Assembly: GCF_030766935.1 (NCBI RefSeq) | Contig: NZ_JASERL010000009.1 | Coordinates: 62,001 to 126,000, forward strand | Direction of reading: 5' to 3' | Origin: Streptomyces sp. KL109B | Lineage (GTDB): Bacteria > Actinomycetota > Actinomycetes > Streptomycetales > Streptomycetaceae | DNA: 64,000 nt | In this document: positions 34,740-42,609 of the stretch, in pieces | Layout: each line of letters opens with the position of its first letter | Numbering within the stretch: position 1 is the first letter of the stretch | Notes under the pieces: generated by a model | What the model saw: only the letters and a program-made list of their open reading frames with translations | Told to the model about the DNA's origin: nothing | The model's database searches: none | Translations under genes and position numbers: made by a program

Positions 34740-34884
34740 GGGATGAGGACGTGGCCGGGGTGCCGAGAAATGTGGTCGTCGGAGGGTGGCCGGGAGGGAA
34801 TCGGACGGAGGCGGGACCAACGGGACGGCTACCAACTTTCTTGTGACCAGAGAAGGCGGAACGCGCCGCCGAGCAGGAGGAGCA

Positions 34885-35877
34885 ATGCCGGTGCCGGCCT
34901 TGGACCCCACGTCCCTGACCGCCCTCGTCCGGGACTCCGCCACGGCCCCCTCGATGCACAACGCTCAGCCGTGGCGCTTCCACTTCGCGTCCGACAGCCG
35001 GACGCTGCGCATCAGCGCGGACCCCGCCCGTGCCATGCCGACGAGCGATCCCGATCGTCGTGCGGTGCACATCGGCTGCGGGGCGGCCCTGTTCAATCTG
35101 AGGGTCGCCGCCGCCCACGCCGGGTGGCATCCGGGCGTGCGGCTGCTGCCCGACCCGGCGGACCCCCTGCTGATGGCCACGGTCCACTTCGGGGCGGACG
35201 CCGCGACGGACGAGGCCGGCTCCCTGGCCGCGCTGTATCCCGCGGTGCGCCAACGGCACACCAGCCGCTGGCCGTTCGACGACAAGGAGGTCCCGGAGCG
35301 GGTGCGGGCCGCCCTCGCCGAGGCCGCCCGCGAAGAGCAGGCCCGGCTGGCCTTCCCCGGGCAGTGGCACACCGAGGTGCTGCGGGAACTCGTCCTCGAC
35401 GCCGAGGGGCGTGACCGGGAGGACCCGGGCCGCCTGGCCGACATCGAGCGATGGACCCGCATCGGCCCGGAGGCCGACGTGTCGACCGAGGGTGTCCCCG
35501 CGTACGCCTTCGGGCCGAGGAAGCGCCGGGGCGAGGCGCTGGTGCGGGACTTCGCCGGCCGCCGCGCGGTCGCCGGTCGCGGCGCCACGGCGTTCGAACT
35601 CGTCCCGCATCTGGCTCTGTTGGGTACGACGGGGGACCGGGCGCTGGACTGGCTGCGGGCGGGCCAGGCGATGGAACGGGTCCTGCTCCTCGCCACCCTG
35701 CACGGCCTGGCGACCTCGCTCACCTCGCACGCGCTGGAATGGCCGGATCTGCGCAGCCTCGCCAGAGACCCGCTCTCGGCGATGGGACACGTCCAGATCG
35801 TGCTCCGACTCGGCTACGGGCCGATGGGGCCGACCACCCCACGCCGCCCTGTGAACGAGATCCTCGACATCGAGTGA
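34885..35877 (+). CDS. Acg-like nitroreductase-family protein (second copy)
   Basis: A 330-residue paralogue of the preceding gene. It has ATAPSMHNAQPWRFHF, IGCGAALFNLRVAAAHAGW, RQRHTSRWPFDDKEVP and ATLHGLATSLTSHALEWPDL. The ATG at 34885 follows GGAGGAG. The 145-bp spacer holds no good palindrome, so the pair likely shares one promoter. The two copies keep the same order of motifs but differ in many positions, so the duplication is not recent. Function as for the first copy: flavin binding or reduction during hypoxia, inferred from the family. Confidence 0.85.
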   Translation: MPVPALDPTSLTALVRDSATAPSMHNAQPWRFHFASDSRTLRISADPARAMPTSDPDRRAVHIGCGAALFNLRVAAAHAGWHPGVRLLPDPADPLLMATVHFGADAATDEAGSLAALYPAVRQRHTSRWPFDDKEVPERVRAALAEAAREEQARLAFPGQWHTEVLRELVLDAEGRDREDPGRLADIERWTRIGPEADVSTEGVPAYAFGPRKRRGEALVRDFAGRRAVAGRGATAFELVPHLALLGTTGDRALDWLRAGQAMERVLLLATLHGLATSLTSHALEWPDLRSLARDPLSAMGHVQIVLRLGYGPMGPTTPRRPVNEILDIE

Positions 35878-35897
35878 GCGTAGCCCCGGTCACCCCT

Positions 35898-35911
35898 GGG
35901 CCGACCGGCCC
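35898..35911. promoter_or_regulatory. DosR-box-like palindrome, distal site of the hydrogenase-maturation operon
   Basis: GGGCCGACCGGCCC is a perfect consensus match, 21 bp after the nitroreductase stop and paired with a site centred 23 bp downstream. Confidence 0.65.
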
Positions 35912-35920
35912 TCCCCTCGC

Positions 35921-35934
35921 GCCCCGGGCGGCCC
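35921..35934. promoter_or_regulatory. DosR-box-like palindrome, proximal site of the hydrogenase-maturation operon
   Basis: GCCCCGGGCGGCCC matches 10 of 12 positions. The following ATACC is also found after the site at 41376-41389. About 200 bp of leader separate it from the first gene; no other gene was seen there. Confidence 0.5.
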
Positions 35935-36131
35935 ATACCGGCCCCGCGGGTGGACCGGCAGGCTGGCGGCACAGGCGCATCGGGACGGCCCGCGAAGACG
36001 GACGCGGTCAACGCGGCCCACCGGGAGGCGGTCGGCGGATCCTTGCAGGGGATCCCGCGGGTGTCCGAGGCCCCGATCGACGTCGGCGCGCGCCTGACGT
36101 GGACCCGAAGCAACCGGCGGAGGGAGTGGTG

Positions 36132-36632
36132 ATGGCCCCAGGGACGCGTATCGCGGTGATCGGCGTGGGCAACGAGTTCCGGCGCGACGACGGTATCGGC
36201 TGGGCCGTCGTGGAGCGGCTGCGGGAGCGCGCCGCGCGGCGCCCGCTGCCCGCGGGCACCGTGCTCGGCACGTGCGAGGGGGACCCGGGACGGCTGATCG
36301 GTTTGTGGGAGGGGGCGGGCCTGGCGGTCGTCGTCGATGCCGCGCACGCCCACCCCGGGCAGCCGGGCCGGGTGCACCGGATCGAGCTCGACGCCGAGCG
36401 GCTGAACCAGCCGCCCACGACCAGCTCGCACGGCCTCGGCCTGGGCGAGGCCGTCGAACTCGCCCGCGTGTTGGGCCGGTTGCCGGGCCGCCTTGTCGTG
36501 TTCGCGGTCGAGGGCGGCGACAGCTCGCTCGGCACGCACATGTCGCGGGCCGTGGCCGACGTGGTCGGGCCGCTCGCGGCGTCGGTCGAGGACGAGATCG
36601 TCCGCTACCGCGACGCCGCCGCCCGGGGGTGA
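36132..36632 (+). CDS. Hydrogenase maturation protease (HyaD/HycI family)
   Basis: A 166-residue nickel-dependent endopeptidase. It opens IAVIGVGNEFRRDDGIGWAV, the GxGN...DDG(I/V)G signature with nickel-binding acidic residues, then VVVDAAHAHPGQ and TSSHGLGLGEAVELA. It should remove the C-terminal peptide of the hydrogenase large subunit encoded at 44697-46040 after NiFe insertion. The ATG at 36132 follows GGAG. The next remnant frame begins 4 nt after its stop. It is 8.5 kb from its substrate gene but inside the same island. Confidence 0.87.
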   Translation: MAPGTRIAVIGVGNEFRRDDGIGWAVVERLRERAARRPLPAGTVLGTCEGDPGRLIGLWEGAGLAVVVDAAHAHPGQPGRVHRIELDAERLNQPPTTSSHGLGLGEAVELARVLGRLPGRLVVFAVEGGDSSLGTHMSRAVADVVGPLAASVEDEIVRYRDAAARG

Positions 36633-36636
36633 GCGC

Positions 36637-36905
36637 ATGAGCCGCGTCGTGCGGGTCCAGGGGCAGTGGGTGTACGACCCCCTGCCCACCCTCGCCGATC
36701 TGTTGGCGCGCCGCGCGGAGGGCGAAGCCGTGCCCGCGCTGGCCGCCGCCTTCCACATCACGCTCGCCGAGGCCACCGCCGAACTCGTCACCAGAGCCGT
36801 TGAGTCGGGCGCCCCGCGCACCGTCTGTCTGGCCGGTGGCTGCGCGGAATCAGTTACGGACAGGCGGCCGTCGCCGCCGCCCGGCTCGGGCAACAGAAGG
36901 AGTGA
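36637..36905 (+). pseudogene. hypF: hypF remnant (C-terminal carbamoyltransferase fragment, internally deleted)
   Basis: From the ATG at 36637 the frame reads WVYDPLPTLADLLARRAEGE, ALAAAFHITLAEATAELVTR and RTVCLAGGC, which is the late part of HypF. After 36842 the frame shifts and the sequence reads GISYGQAAVAAARLGQQKE, ending in a stop at 36903-36905, the normal HypF C-terminus. About 50 residues between the two blocks are missing, and the N-terminal acylphosphatase, zinc-finger and YrdC domains (some 650 residues) are absent. HypF makes the cyanide ligand precursor, so a functional copy must exist elsewhere if the hydrogenase is active. Confidence 0.75.
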
Positions 36906-36914
36906 GCAGGCGCC

Positions 36915-37271
36915 ATGTGTCTTGGAATCCCCGGGCAAATCAAGGAAGTTCACGACAGCGGCGGACTGCCCATGGCGACCGTCGACTTCGGCGGAGTGCG
37001 CCGCGAGGTGTGCCTGGCCTACACGCCGGAGGCCGCCACAGGGACGTACGTCATCGTGCACGTCGGCTTCGCCATCACCACGGTCGACGAGGCCGAGGCA
37101 CGGCGCACCCTCGATGTGCTGCGCGCCATGGACGGCGCCGTCGAGGGAGAGCTCGGCGAGGCGCTGCCCGCCCCCGGGCCGGGCGGTGGGAGGGCAAGGG
37201 CCGGACGGCCCAACGGCGATGCCCGCCCGGCACCTGGGGAGCGGGGCACCGGCGCCGGAACCTCTAGGTGA
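36915..37271 (+). CDS. hypC: HypC/HupF-family hydrogenase maturation chaperone
   Basis: A 118-residue protein starting MCLGIPGQI with the essential Cys2, followed by VDFGGVRREVCLAYTPE and YVIVHVGFAITTVDEAEA, the HypC beta-barrel. It carries the Fe(CN)2CO unit with HypD and delivers it to the large subunit. The last 40 residues are a Gly/Arg/Pro-rich tail not usual for HypC (about 75-95 residues), perhaps an unstructured extension or the result of a lost stop codon. It lies 9 nt after the hypF remnant. HypD and HypE partners are at 46700-48846. Confidence 0.88.
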   Translation: MCLGIPGQIKEVHDSGGLPMATVDFGGVRREVCLAYTPEAATGTYVIVHVGFAITTVDEAEARRTLDVLRAMDGAVEGELGEALPAPGPGGGRARAGRPNGDARPAPGERGTGAGTSR

Positions 37272-37316
37272 CCGTGGCCGACTCCGCGCCGGCCCGCGAC
37301 GGACAGGGGAGAGGCC

Positions 37317-40001
37317 GTGCCCGAGACGCATGCACTGCTCACCGACGGGACGACCGTCCGGATCCGCCCCGCCCGGGGTTCGGACCACGACGCGGTACAG
37401 GGGCTGTACGAGGAGATGTCGGACCTCAACCTGCGGCTGCGCTTCTTCGGCATGAGCCGCAACTCGGCCCGGAAGGCCGCGGACCGCATGTGTGTGTCCC
37501 TGCCGCCTCCCGGCTGTCAGGGGCTGCTCGCCGAAGTGCACGAACAGCTCGTCGGCGTCGCCGAGTACCAGCGGACCGCCGACTCGGACCTCGCGGAGAT
37601 CGCGCTGGCGGTCTCCGACGCCTGGCACCACCGGGGCGTGGGCACACTGCTGCTGGAACACCTCGTCTCCGCCGCCCGCGACGACGGCATCACCGCGTTC
37701 ACCGCGGACGCCCTCGCGGAGAACCACGCGGTGCTGAAGGTCTTCGCGGACCTGGGCCTGCGCACCGTACGCCGCTTCGACGGCCCCGAGGTGCACTGCA
37801 CCGTCCAACTCGACCAGGACGAGGACTACTTGGCGACGGTGGACGAGCGCGGGCGCGCGGCGGACGTGGCGAGCCTCGGGCCCCTGCTGCGACCCGGTTC
37901 GGTGGCGGTGATCGGCGCCGGCCGCAAGCCCGGATCCGTCGGCAGGGCGATCCTGCGCAACCTCTGCTCCGGCGGATACACGGGACGCATCCACGTCGTG
38001 CACCCCCAGGCCGCCACCCTTCTCGGAGTGCACGCCAGTCCGTCCGTGTCCGCCCTGCCCACGCCCCCGGACCTCGCCGTCGTGGCCGTGCCCGCGGTCG
38101 AGGTCGGCCCCGTCGTCGAGGAGTGCGGCAAGGCGGGCGTGCGCTCCGTGCTGGTCGTCACCGCGGGGCTCGACGCCGCGCAGGCCGCCACGTTGCTGGC
38201 GACCTGCCGCGCCTACGGAATGCGCTGCGTCGGCCCCAACTGTCTGGGACTCGCCAACACCGAGGAGGGCTTGGCCCTCGACGCCACCTTCGCCGCCGGA
38301 CACCCGCGCCCCGGCACGGCCGGCGTCGCCGTGCAGTCCGGAGGCGTCGGCATAGCGCTGCTCAGCGGCCTGGAGCGGCTCGGCATCGGCGTCTCCAGCT
38401 TCGTCTCCCTCGGCGACAAGTACGACGTCAGCGGCAACGACCTGCTGCAGTGGTGGGAGAGCGACGGCCGCACCGACCTGGCGCTGCTGCACCTGGAGTC
38501 CTTCGGCAACCCGCGGGCGTTCTCCCGCACCGCGCGCCGGATCACCCGGCGGATGCCGTTGCTGACCGTGGACGCGGGGCGCACCGAGGCCGGACGGCGG
38601 GCGGCTGCCTCGCACACGGCCGCCGCTGCCACCCGCACCATGACCCGCCGGGCCCTGTTCACCCAGGCCGGCATCACGGCGACCGGCACCGTCCGTGAAC
38701 TCCTGGACACCGCGGCCCTGTTGCACACCCAGCCGGTTCCGGGCGGAAACCGGGTCGCCGTCGTCACCAACGCGGGCGGAGCCGGAGTGCTCGCCGCCGA
38801 CGCCTGCGCCGAGGCCGGACTCGTCCTGCCGGAGCTGCCCGCCGAACTCGTCGACGACCTGCTGGCCGTCCTGCCGTCCGGCGCCACGGCCGCCAACCCC
38901 GTCGATGCCACGGCCACCGTGTCCGAGGACGAACTGCGCGCCTGCCTCGACCGGCTCGCCGACACCGGCGCCGTCGACGCCGTCCTGGTGGCCCTGGTGC
39001 CGACGGCGGTCGCCGCGGCCACCGGGGACGACCTCGTCCGCTCCCTGTCCCGCGCCCCGGGGACACCCGCACCGCGTGGCACCCGGACGACCGTCGCGGT
39101 CCTCCTCGACCAGGACGTTCCCGTACGCCTGCTGCCCGCCGGTGACGGACATGTCCCCGCCTACGCGGACCCGCGGTCCGCGGCCCGCGCCATCGAGCAC
39201 GCGGTGACCCGTGCCCGGTGGCTCGCCCGGCCGCGTGGCACGGTCCCCGTGATCGCCGACACCGACCGGGCCCGTGCCGAGGGCGTCGTGGAGCAGTACC
39301 TCGCCGCGCACGAGGACGGCGGCCTGCTCGACCCGCGCACCTGCGCCGAGCTCCTCGACTGCTACGGCATCCGGCAACTGCCCTGGGCCTGGGCCGAGAC
39401 GGAGGACGACGCGGTGCTCGCGGCCGAGCGTGTCAAGGGCCCCGGCGGCCTCGTCGTCCTCAAGGCCTACTGGCCGGGTCTGCTGCACAAGACGCAGGAG
39501 CACGCCGTCCACCTCGACCTGCGCGGTGACACACAGGTCCGTGCGGCCTGGAGGGACCTGGAGACCAGGTTCGCGGGGCTCATGACCGGAGCGGTGGTGC
39601 AGCCGCTCGCCGAGCGCGGCACCGAACTGTTCGCCGGAGTCGTGCAGGACGCCGTGTTCGGCCCGCTGGTCCTGTTCGGCCTCGGCGGCACCGCGACCGA
39701 GGTCCTGGCCGACCACGCGGCCCGTCTGGCACCGCTGACCGACCACGATGTCCACGACCTGATCACGGCCCCGCGCTGCGCTTCGCTGCTCTTCGGACAC
39801 GGCGGCGGGGGACCGGTCGACCTGGAGGGTCTGGAGCAGCTCCTGCTGCGCCTGTCCACGATGGCCGGAGACCTTCCGCAGCTCGTCGAGGCCGACTTCA
39901 ACCCGGTCCTCGCCCGCACCGACGGTGTGACCGTCCTCGACGCGCGGGTGCGCCTGACACCGGCCCGCGCTCAGGACCCGTATCTGCGCCGGCTGCGCTG
40001 A
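37317..40001 (+). CDS. GNAT acetyltransferase fused to NDP-forming acyl-CoA synthetase
   Basis: An 894-residue fusion. An N-terminal GNAT domain (about 1-165; TVRIRPARGSDHDAVQGLY, VSDAWHHRGVGTLLLEHLV) is followed by a CoA-binding domain (PGSVAVIGAGRKPGSVGRAI, about 190-209), a succinyl-CoA-ligase-like domain (AASHTAAAATRTMTRRALF) and an ATP-grasp domain (LLDCYGIRQLPWAW to VLKAYWPGLLHKT, and VVQPLAERGTELFAG). Such proteins either make acyl-CoA with ATP/ADP or act as Pat-type lysine acetyltransferases that switch off AMP-forming acetyl-CoA synthetase, as in Streptomyces and Salmonella (where GNAT is C-terminal). The SHTG active-site motif reads SHTA here. The GTG at 37317 follows GGGGAGAGG. It likely tunes acetate metabolism in this island. 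Confidence 0.85.
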   Translation: MPETHALLTDGTTVRIRPARGSDHDAVQGLYEEMSDLNLRLRFFGMSRNSARKAADRMCVSLPPPGCQGLLAEVHEQLVGVAEYQRTADSDLAEIALAVSDAWHHRGVGTLLLEHLVSAARDDGITAFTADALAENHAVLKVFADLGLRTVRRFDGPEVHCTVQLDQDEDYLATVDERGRAADVASLGPLLRPGSVAVIGAGRKPGSVGRAILRNLCSGGYTGRIHVVHPQAATLLGVHASPSVSALPTPPDLAVVAVPAVEVGPVVEECGKAGVRSVLVVTAGLDAAQAATLLATCRAYGMRCVGPNCLGLANTEEGLALDATFAAGHPRPGTAGVAVQSGGVGIALLSGLERLGIGVSSFVSLGDKYDVSGNDLLQWWESDGRTDLALLHLESFGNPRAFSRTARRITRRMPLLTVDAGRTEAGRRAAASHTAAAATRTMTRRALFTQAGITATGTVRELLDTAALLHTQPVPGGNRVAVVTNAGGAGVLAADACAEAGLVLPELPAELVDDLLAVLPSGATAANPVDATATVSEDELRACLDRLADTGAVDAVLVALVPTAVAAATGDDLVRSLSRAPGTPAPRGTRTTVAVLLDQDVPVRLLPAGDGHVPAYADPRSAARAIEHAVTRARWLARPRGTVPVIADTDRARAEGVVEQYLAAHEDGGLLDPRTCAELLDCYGIRQLPWAWAETEDDAVLAAERVKGPGGLVVLKAYWPGLLHKTQEHAVHLDLRGDTQVRAAWRDLETRFAGLMTGAVVQPLAERGTELFAGVVQDAVFGPLVLFGLGGTATEVLADHAARLAPLTDHDVHDLITAPRCASLLFGHGGGGPVDLEGLEQLLLRLSTMAGDLPQLVEADFNPVLARTDGVTVLDARVRLTPARAQDPYLRRLR

Positions 40002-40046
40002 GCGGGCCCGCCGCCCGCACGCGGTCAGTCAGAAGGAGGCAAGACG

Positions 40047-40784
40047 ATGAAGCACAGCAAGGTCGGCTCGGTCATGGTGAGCGACGTCATCCGGGTCGAA
40101 TACGGCACCTCGTTCAAGGAGTTGGCACGCCTGCTGCACGGACATCGCATCAGCGGCCTCCCGGTCGTCGACGAGGACGCACACGTCATCGGGGTGATCT
40201 CCGAGACCGATCTGCTGACCCGGCAGGCGCGGGACGACGAACGCCCGTACGTCGGCCGTGGGCGCCGACTGCGGCGGCCGGTCCTCAGCCGTGCGGCCCG
40301 TTCCGAGACCCGCAGGGCGACCGCGCGTACGGCGGGCCGGTTGATGTCCCAGCCGGCGATCACGGTCCACGCCGAGGACACCATCGCGGAGGCCGCTCGC
40401 ACCATGGCCCACCACAAGGTGGAGCGGCTGCCCGTGGTCGACGAGGAGGAACGCCTCGTCGGCATCGTCACCCGGCGCGACCTGCTCCAGACGTTCCTGC
40501 GGACCGACTCCGAGATCCGCCGCGAGGTGATCGACGAGGTGTTCGTACGCAGCCTGTGGCTGTCGCCGCAGACCCTCTCCGTCCAGGTGCACGAGGGCGT
40601 GGTCACGCTCTCCGGACAGGTCGAGCGGATCAGTGAGAAGGAGATCGCTGCCCGCATGACCGGCCACATCGACGGAGTGGTCGGCGTGGTCGACAAGCTG
40701 ACGTACCGGCTCGACGACTCGCATCTGCGCCCGGACAGCGACGCGTTGCACGGCGTCGCGGACGACTGGCTGCGCAAGCTCTGA
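40047..40784 (+). CDS. CBS-pair protein with C-terminal BON domain
   Basis: A 245-residue protein. CBS 1 (VGSVMVSDVIRVEYGTSFKE, ISGLPVVDEDAHVIGVISE) and CBS 2 (MSQPAITVHAEDTIAEAART, VERLPVVDEEERLVGIVTR) form a Bateman module that usually binds adenine nucleotides. The BON domain follows at about 180-240 (VQVHEGVVTLSGQVERISEK). It starts 45 nt after the GNAT fusion gene with AGAAGGAGG. A shorter paralogue lies next to hypD. A Bateman-BON protein may sense adenylate charge; the partner is unknown. Confidence 0.87.
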   Translation: MKHSKVGSVMVSDVIRVEYGTSFKELARLLHGHRISGLPVVDEDAHVIGVISETDLLTRQARDDERPYVGRGRRLRRPVLSRAARSETRRATARTAGRLMSQPAITVHAEDTIAEAARTMAHHKVERLPVVDEEERLVGIVTRRDLLQTFLRTDSEIRREVIDEVFVRSLWLSPQTLSVQVHEGVVTLSGQVERISEKEIAARMTGHIDGVVGVVDKLTYRLDDSHLRPDSDALHGVADDWLRKL

Positions 40785-40799
40785 AGGAGGGCGAGGAAC

Positions 40800-40935
40800 A
40801 TGACGGACGCGATCCCCGCGGTGCTGGTCGTCCACGCGACGAAGAACGGCTCCGCCACCGAGAATCGCCGAACACATCGGCGAGGTACTGAGGAAGGGGG
40901 CTGCGCCGTCACGGTGCGTCCGGCGAGCGACATCC
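40800..40935 (+). pseudogene. Flavodoxin-domain gene remnant with two frameshifts
   Basis: The start MTDAIPAVLVVHATKNGSATE fits the N-terminus of small stress-locus flavodoxins. It continues in a second frame as IAEHIGEVLRKG and returns to the first as CAVTVRPASDI. One inserted A near 40864 and one missing G near 40896 explain this. After about 45 codons the similarity ends and no FMN-domain core is seen. A good ribosome site (GGAGGGCGAGG) remains. Read as a decayed flavodoxin or HemG-like gene. The stretch 40936-41101 shows nothing else. Confidence 0.6.
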
Positions 40936-41101
40936 ACACGGGCACGTCACCTTCGGCGGCCGTCCCGGAATCCTCCGACAGATGGGCCGGAACGGCCTGT
41001 GACAGGGACTTTCGGCCCAGGACGTGCGACCGGGTGCGGAGGAGGCTGGTAACGAGGAGCCTGGGGCTGCGCCCCCGAGGCCCAAAGGGAGGAGGCACGG
41101 C

Positions 41102-41329
41102 ATGTTCGCCATGTTGCTTCTACTCGGAGCGGTGATCCTCGGGGCCGGACTGGTATTCGGCTTCCACGCCGCGATCATCGGCCTGATGCTGATGGTCGGC
41201 GGAGTCATCGGCCTGACCACGCTCACGGGCGTGCGTCGACTGCCGGGCGAGCGCGCGAAGGTCGTCGAGGAGCGGCACTACATCGGGGGCCGTGAGGACT
41301 TCGACCACCGCGCCGGCCACTGGCGTTGA
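41102..41329 (+). CDS. Small two-helix membrane protein
   Basis: A 75-residue protein of two transmembrane helices, LLLLGAVILGAGLVFGF and IGLMLMVGGVIGLTTL, with a short basic cytosolic tail ending HYIGGREDFDHRAGHWR. GGAGG stands 9 nt before the ATG. Small proteins of this design are common in Streptomyces and have no known biochemical role. It precedes the hydrogenase operon by 125 bp and is separated from it by a regulatory palindrome. Confidence 0.72.
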   Translation: MFAMLLLLGAVILGAGLVFGFHAAIIGLMLMVGGVIGLTTLTGVRRLPGERAKVVEERHYIGGREDFDHRAGHWR

Positions 41330-41375
41330 CACACGAGGTCATGATCGGCCGCCGCGAGCCCCGTTGACCGGATCA

Positions 41376-41389
41376 GGGCCGCTCGGCCC
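41376..41389. promoter_or_regulatory. DosR-box-like palindrome of the hydrogenase structural operon
   Basis: GGGCCGCTCGGCCC is a perfect consensus match 66 bp before hyhB, with TTGACC 6 bp upstream of it. The following ATACC is shared with the site at 35921-35934. No second box at 20-23 bp was found. Confidence 0.65.
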
Positions 41390-41454
41390 ATACCCCCGAC
41401 GGCCCCGGCGTCCGACCGTGGAGACGGACCGGAGACCCGACCAAGGAGGCGGCC

Positions 41455-42609
41455 ATGGAGGCCACCCGAGCCACGGCAGCGCACCCCATCGGCGCCACCG
41501 CAGTCCTCGACCGGCAGGGACTCGACGCCCTCGTCGCGGCCCTGGCGGCCGACGGACGCACCGTCGTCGGCCCCACCGTGCGCGACGGCGCCGTGGTGCT
41601 CGCCGAACTCGACGGGGCGCAGGCGCTGCCGTGGGGGTGGGGGACCGAACTGGACGCCGGGCGTTACCGGTTGACGCGCCGCGGCGACGGAGCGGCGTTC
41701 GCGCACACCTCGGGGCCGCAGTCCTGGAAGTCCTTCCTGCACCCGCAGCGGGAGAAGCAGTGGGACGCGGACCGCGACCCCGACACCGGCCGGCTGACCG
41801 TGCGGCCGTCGGGGGAGGAGCGACCCGCCTACGCGTTCCTCGGCGTCCGGCCCTGCGACCTGCGGGCCATCGCCATCCAGGACCGCGTTCTGGCCGGCGG
41901 CCGCTTCAAGGACGACGGTTACGCGGCGCGGCGCAGGAAGGCGTTCCTCGTGGCCGTCGAGTGCACCGAGCCCGGCGAGACGTGCTTCTGCGTGTCGATG
42001 GGTGCCGGCCCCGGCGCCGACGCCGGCTTCGACCTCGCCCTGACCGAACTCGTCGACGCCGACCGGCACCGCTTCCTCGTCCGCGTCGGGAGCACGGACG
42101 GCGCCCGGATCCTGTCGCACGTGCCGTGCACCGAAGCGGACATGGCCTCCGCCGAGGCCGCGCGCGGGGCCGTCGACGCGGCCCGCGAGCGGATGGGCCG
42201 CGCCATGCCGCCGGTCGACCTGCGCGCCCTGCTCGGCGCGAACCCGGACGCCGACCGCTGGGACGACGTCGCCGCCCGCTGCCTGACCTGCGGCAACTGC
42301 ACCATGGTCTGCCCCACCTGCTTCTGCACCACCACGGAGGAGGTCACCGACCTCACCGGCGACCACGCGGAGCGGTGGCAGCGCTGGGACTCCTGCTTCG
42401 ACCTCGACTTCTCCCAACTGCACGGCGGCCCGGTCCGCGCCACACCGCGCAGCCGCTACCGGCAGTGGCTCACCCACAAACTCTCCACCTGGTACGACCA
42501 GTTCGACTCCACGGGCTGTGTCGGCTGCGGCCGGTGCATCACCTGGTGCCCCGTCGGAATCGACATCACGGAGGAAGCCGCGGCTCTGGCAGAGGAGGCC
42601 GCACGATGA
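41455..42609 (+). CDS. hyhB: NiFe hydrogenase beta subunit, iron-sulfur (group 3b, HydB/HyhB type)
   Basis: A 384-residue electron-transfer subunit. The N-terminal part has FLHPQREKQW and GVRPCDLRAIAIQDR. The C-terminal part has two 4Fe-4S ferredoxin clusters, CLTCGNCTMVCPTCFC and GCVGCGRCITWCPVGID. This is the beta subunit of the bidirectional NADP-linked hydrogenase/sulfhydrogenase group, which passes electrons between the small subunit and the flavoprotein gamma subunit. The ATG at 41455 follows AAGGAGG. Its stop overlaps the next start (ATGA). Group 3b hydrogenase in M. smegmatis (Hyh) is DosR-dependent, matching the palindrome upstream. Confidence 0.9.
   Translation: MEATRATAAHPIGATAVLDRQGLDALVAALAADGRTVVGPTVRDGAVVLAELDGAQALPWGWGTELDAGRYRLTRRGDGAAFAHTSGPQSWKSFLHPQREKQWDADRDPDTGRLTVRPSGEERPAYAFLGVRPCDLRAIAIQDRVLAGGRFKDDGYAARRRKAFLVAVECTEPGETCFCVSMGAGPGADAGFDLALTELVDADRHRFLVRVGSTDGARILSHVPCTEADMASAEAARGAVDAARERMGRAMPPVDLRALLGANPDADRWDDVAARCLTCGNCTMVCPTCFCTTTEEVTDLTGDHAERWQRWDSCFDLDFSQLHGGPVRATPRSRYRQWLTHKLSTWYDQFDSTGCVGCGRCITWCPVGIDITEEAAALAEEAAR

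Noticed and set aside
35814..39800. A 1328-codon open frame on the minus strand
   Set aside because: It lies opposite the protease, hypC and GNAT fusion genes; composition is Gly/Arg/Val-rich with no family motif. A shadow of high-GC third positions.
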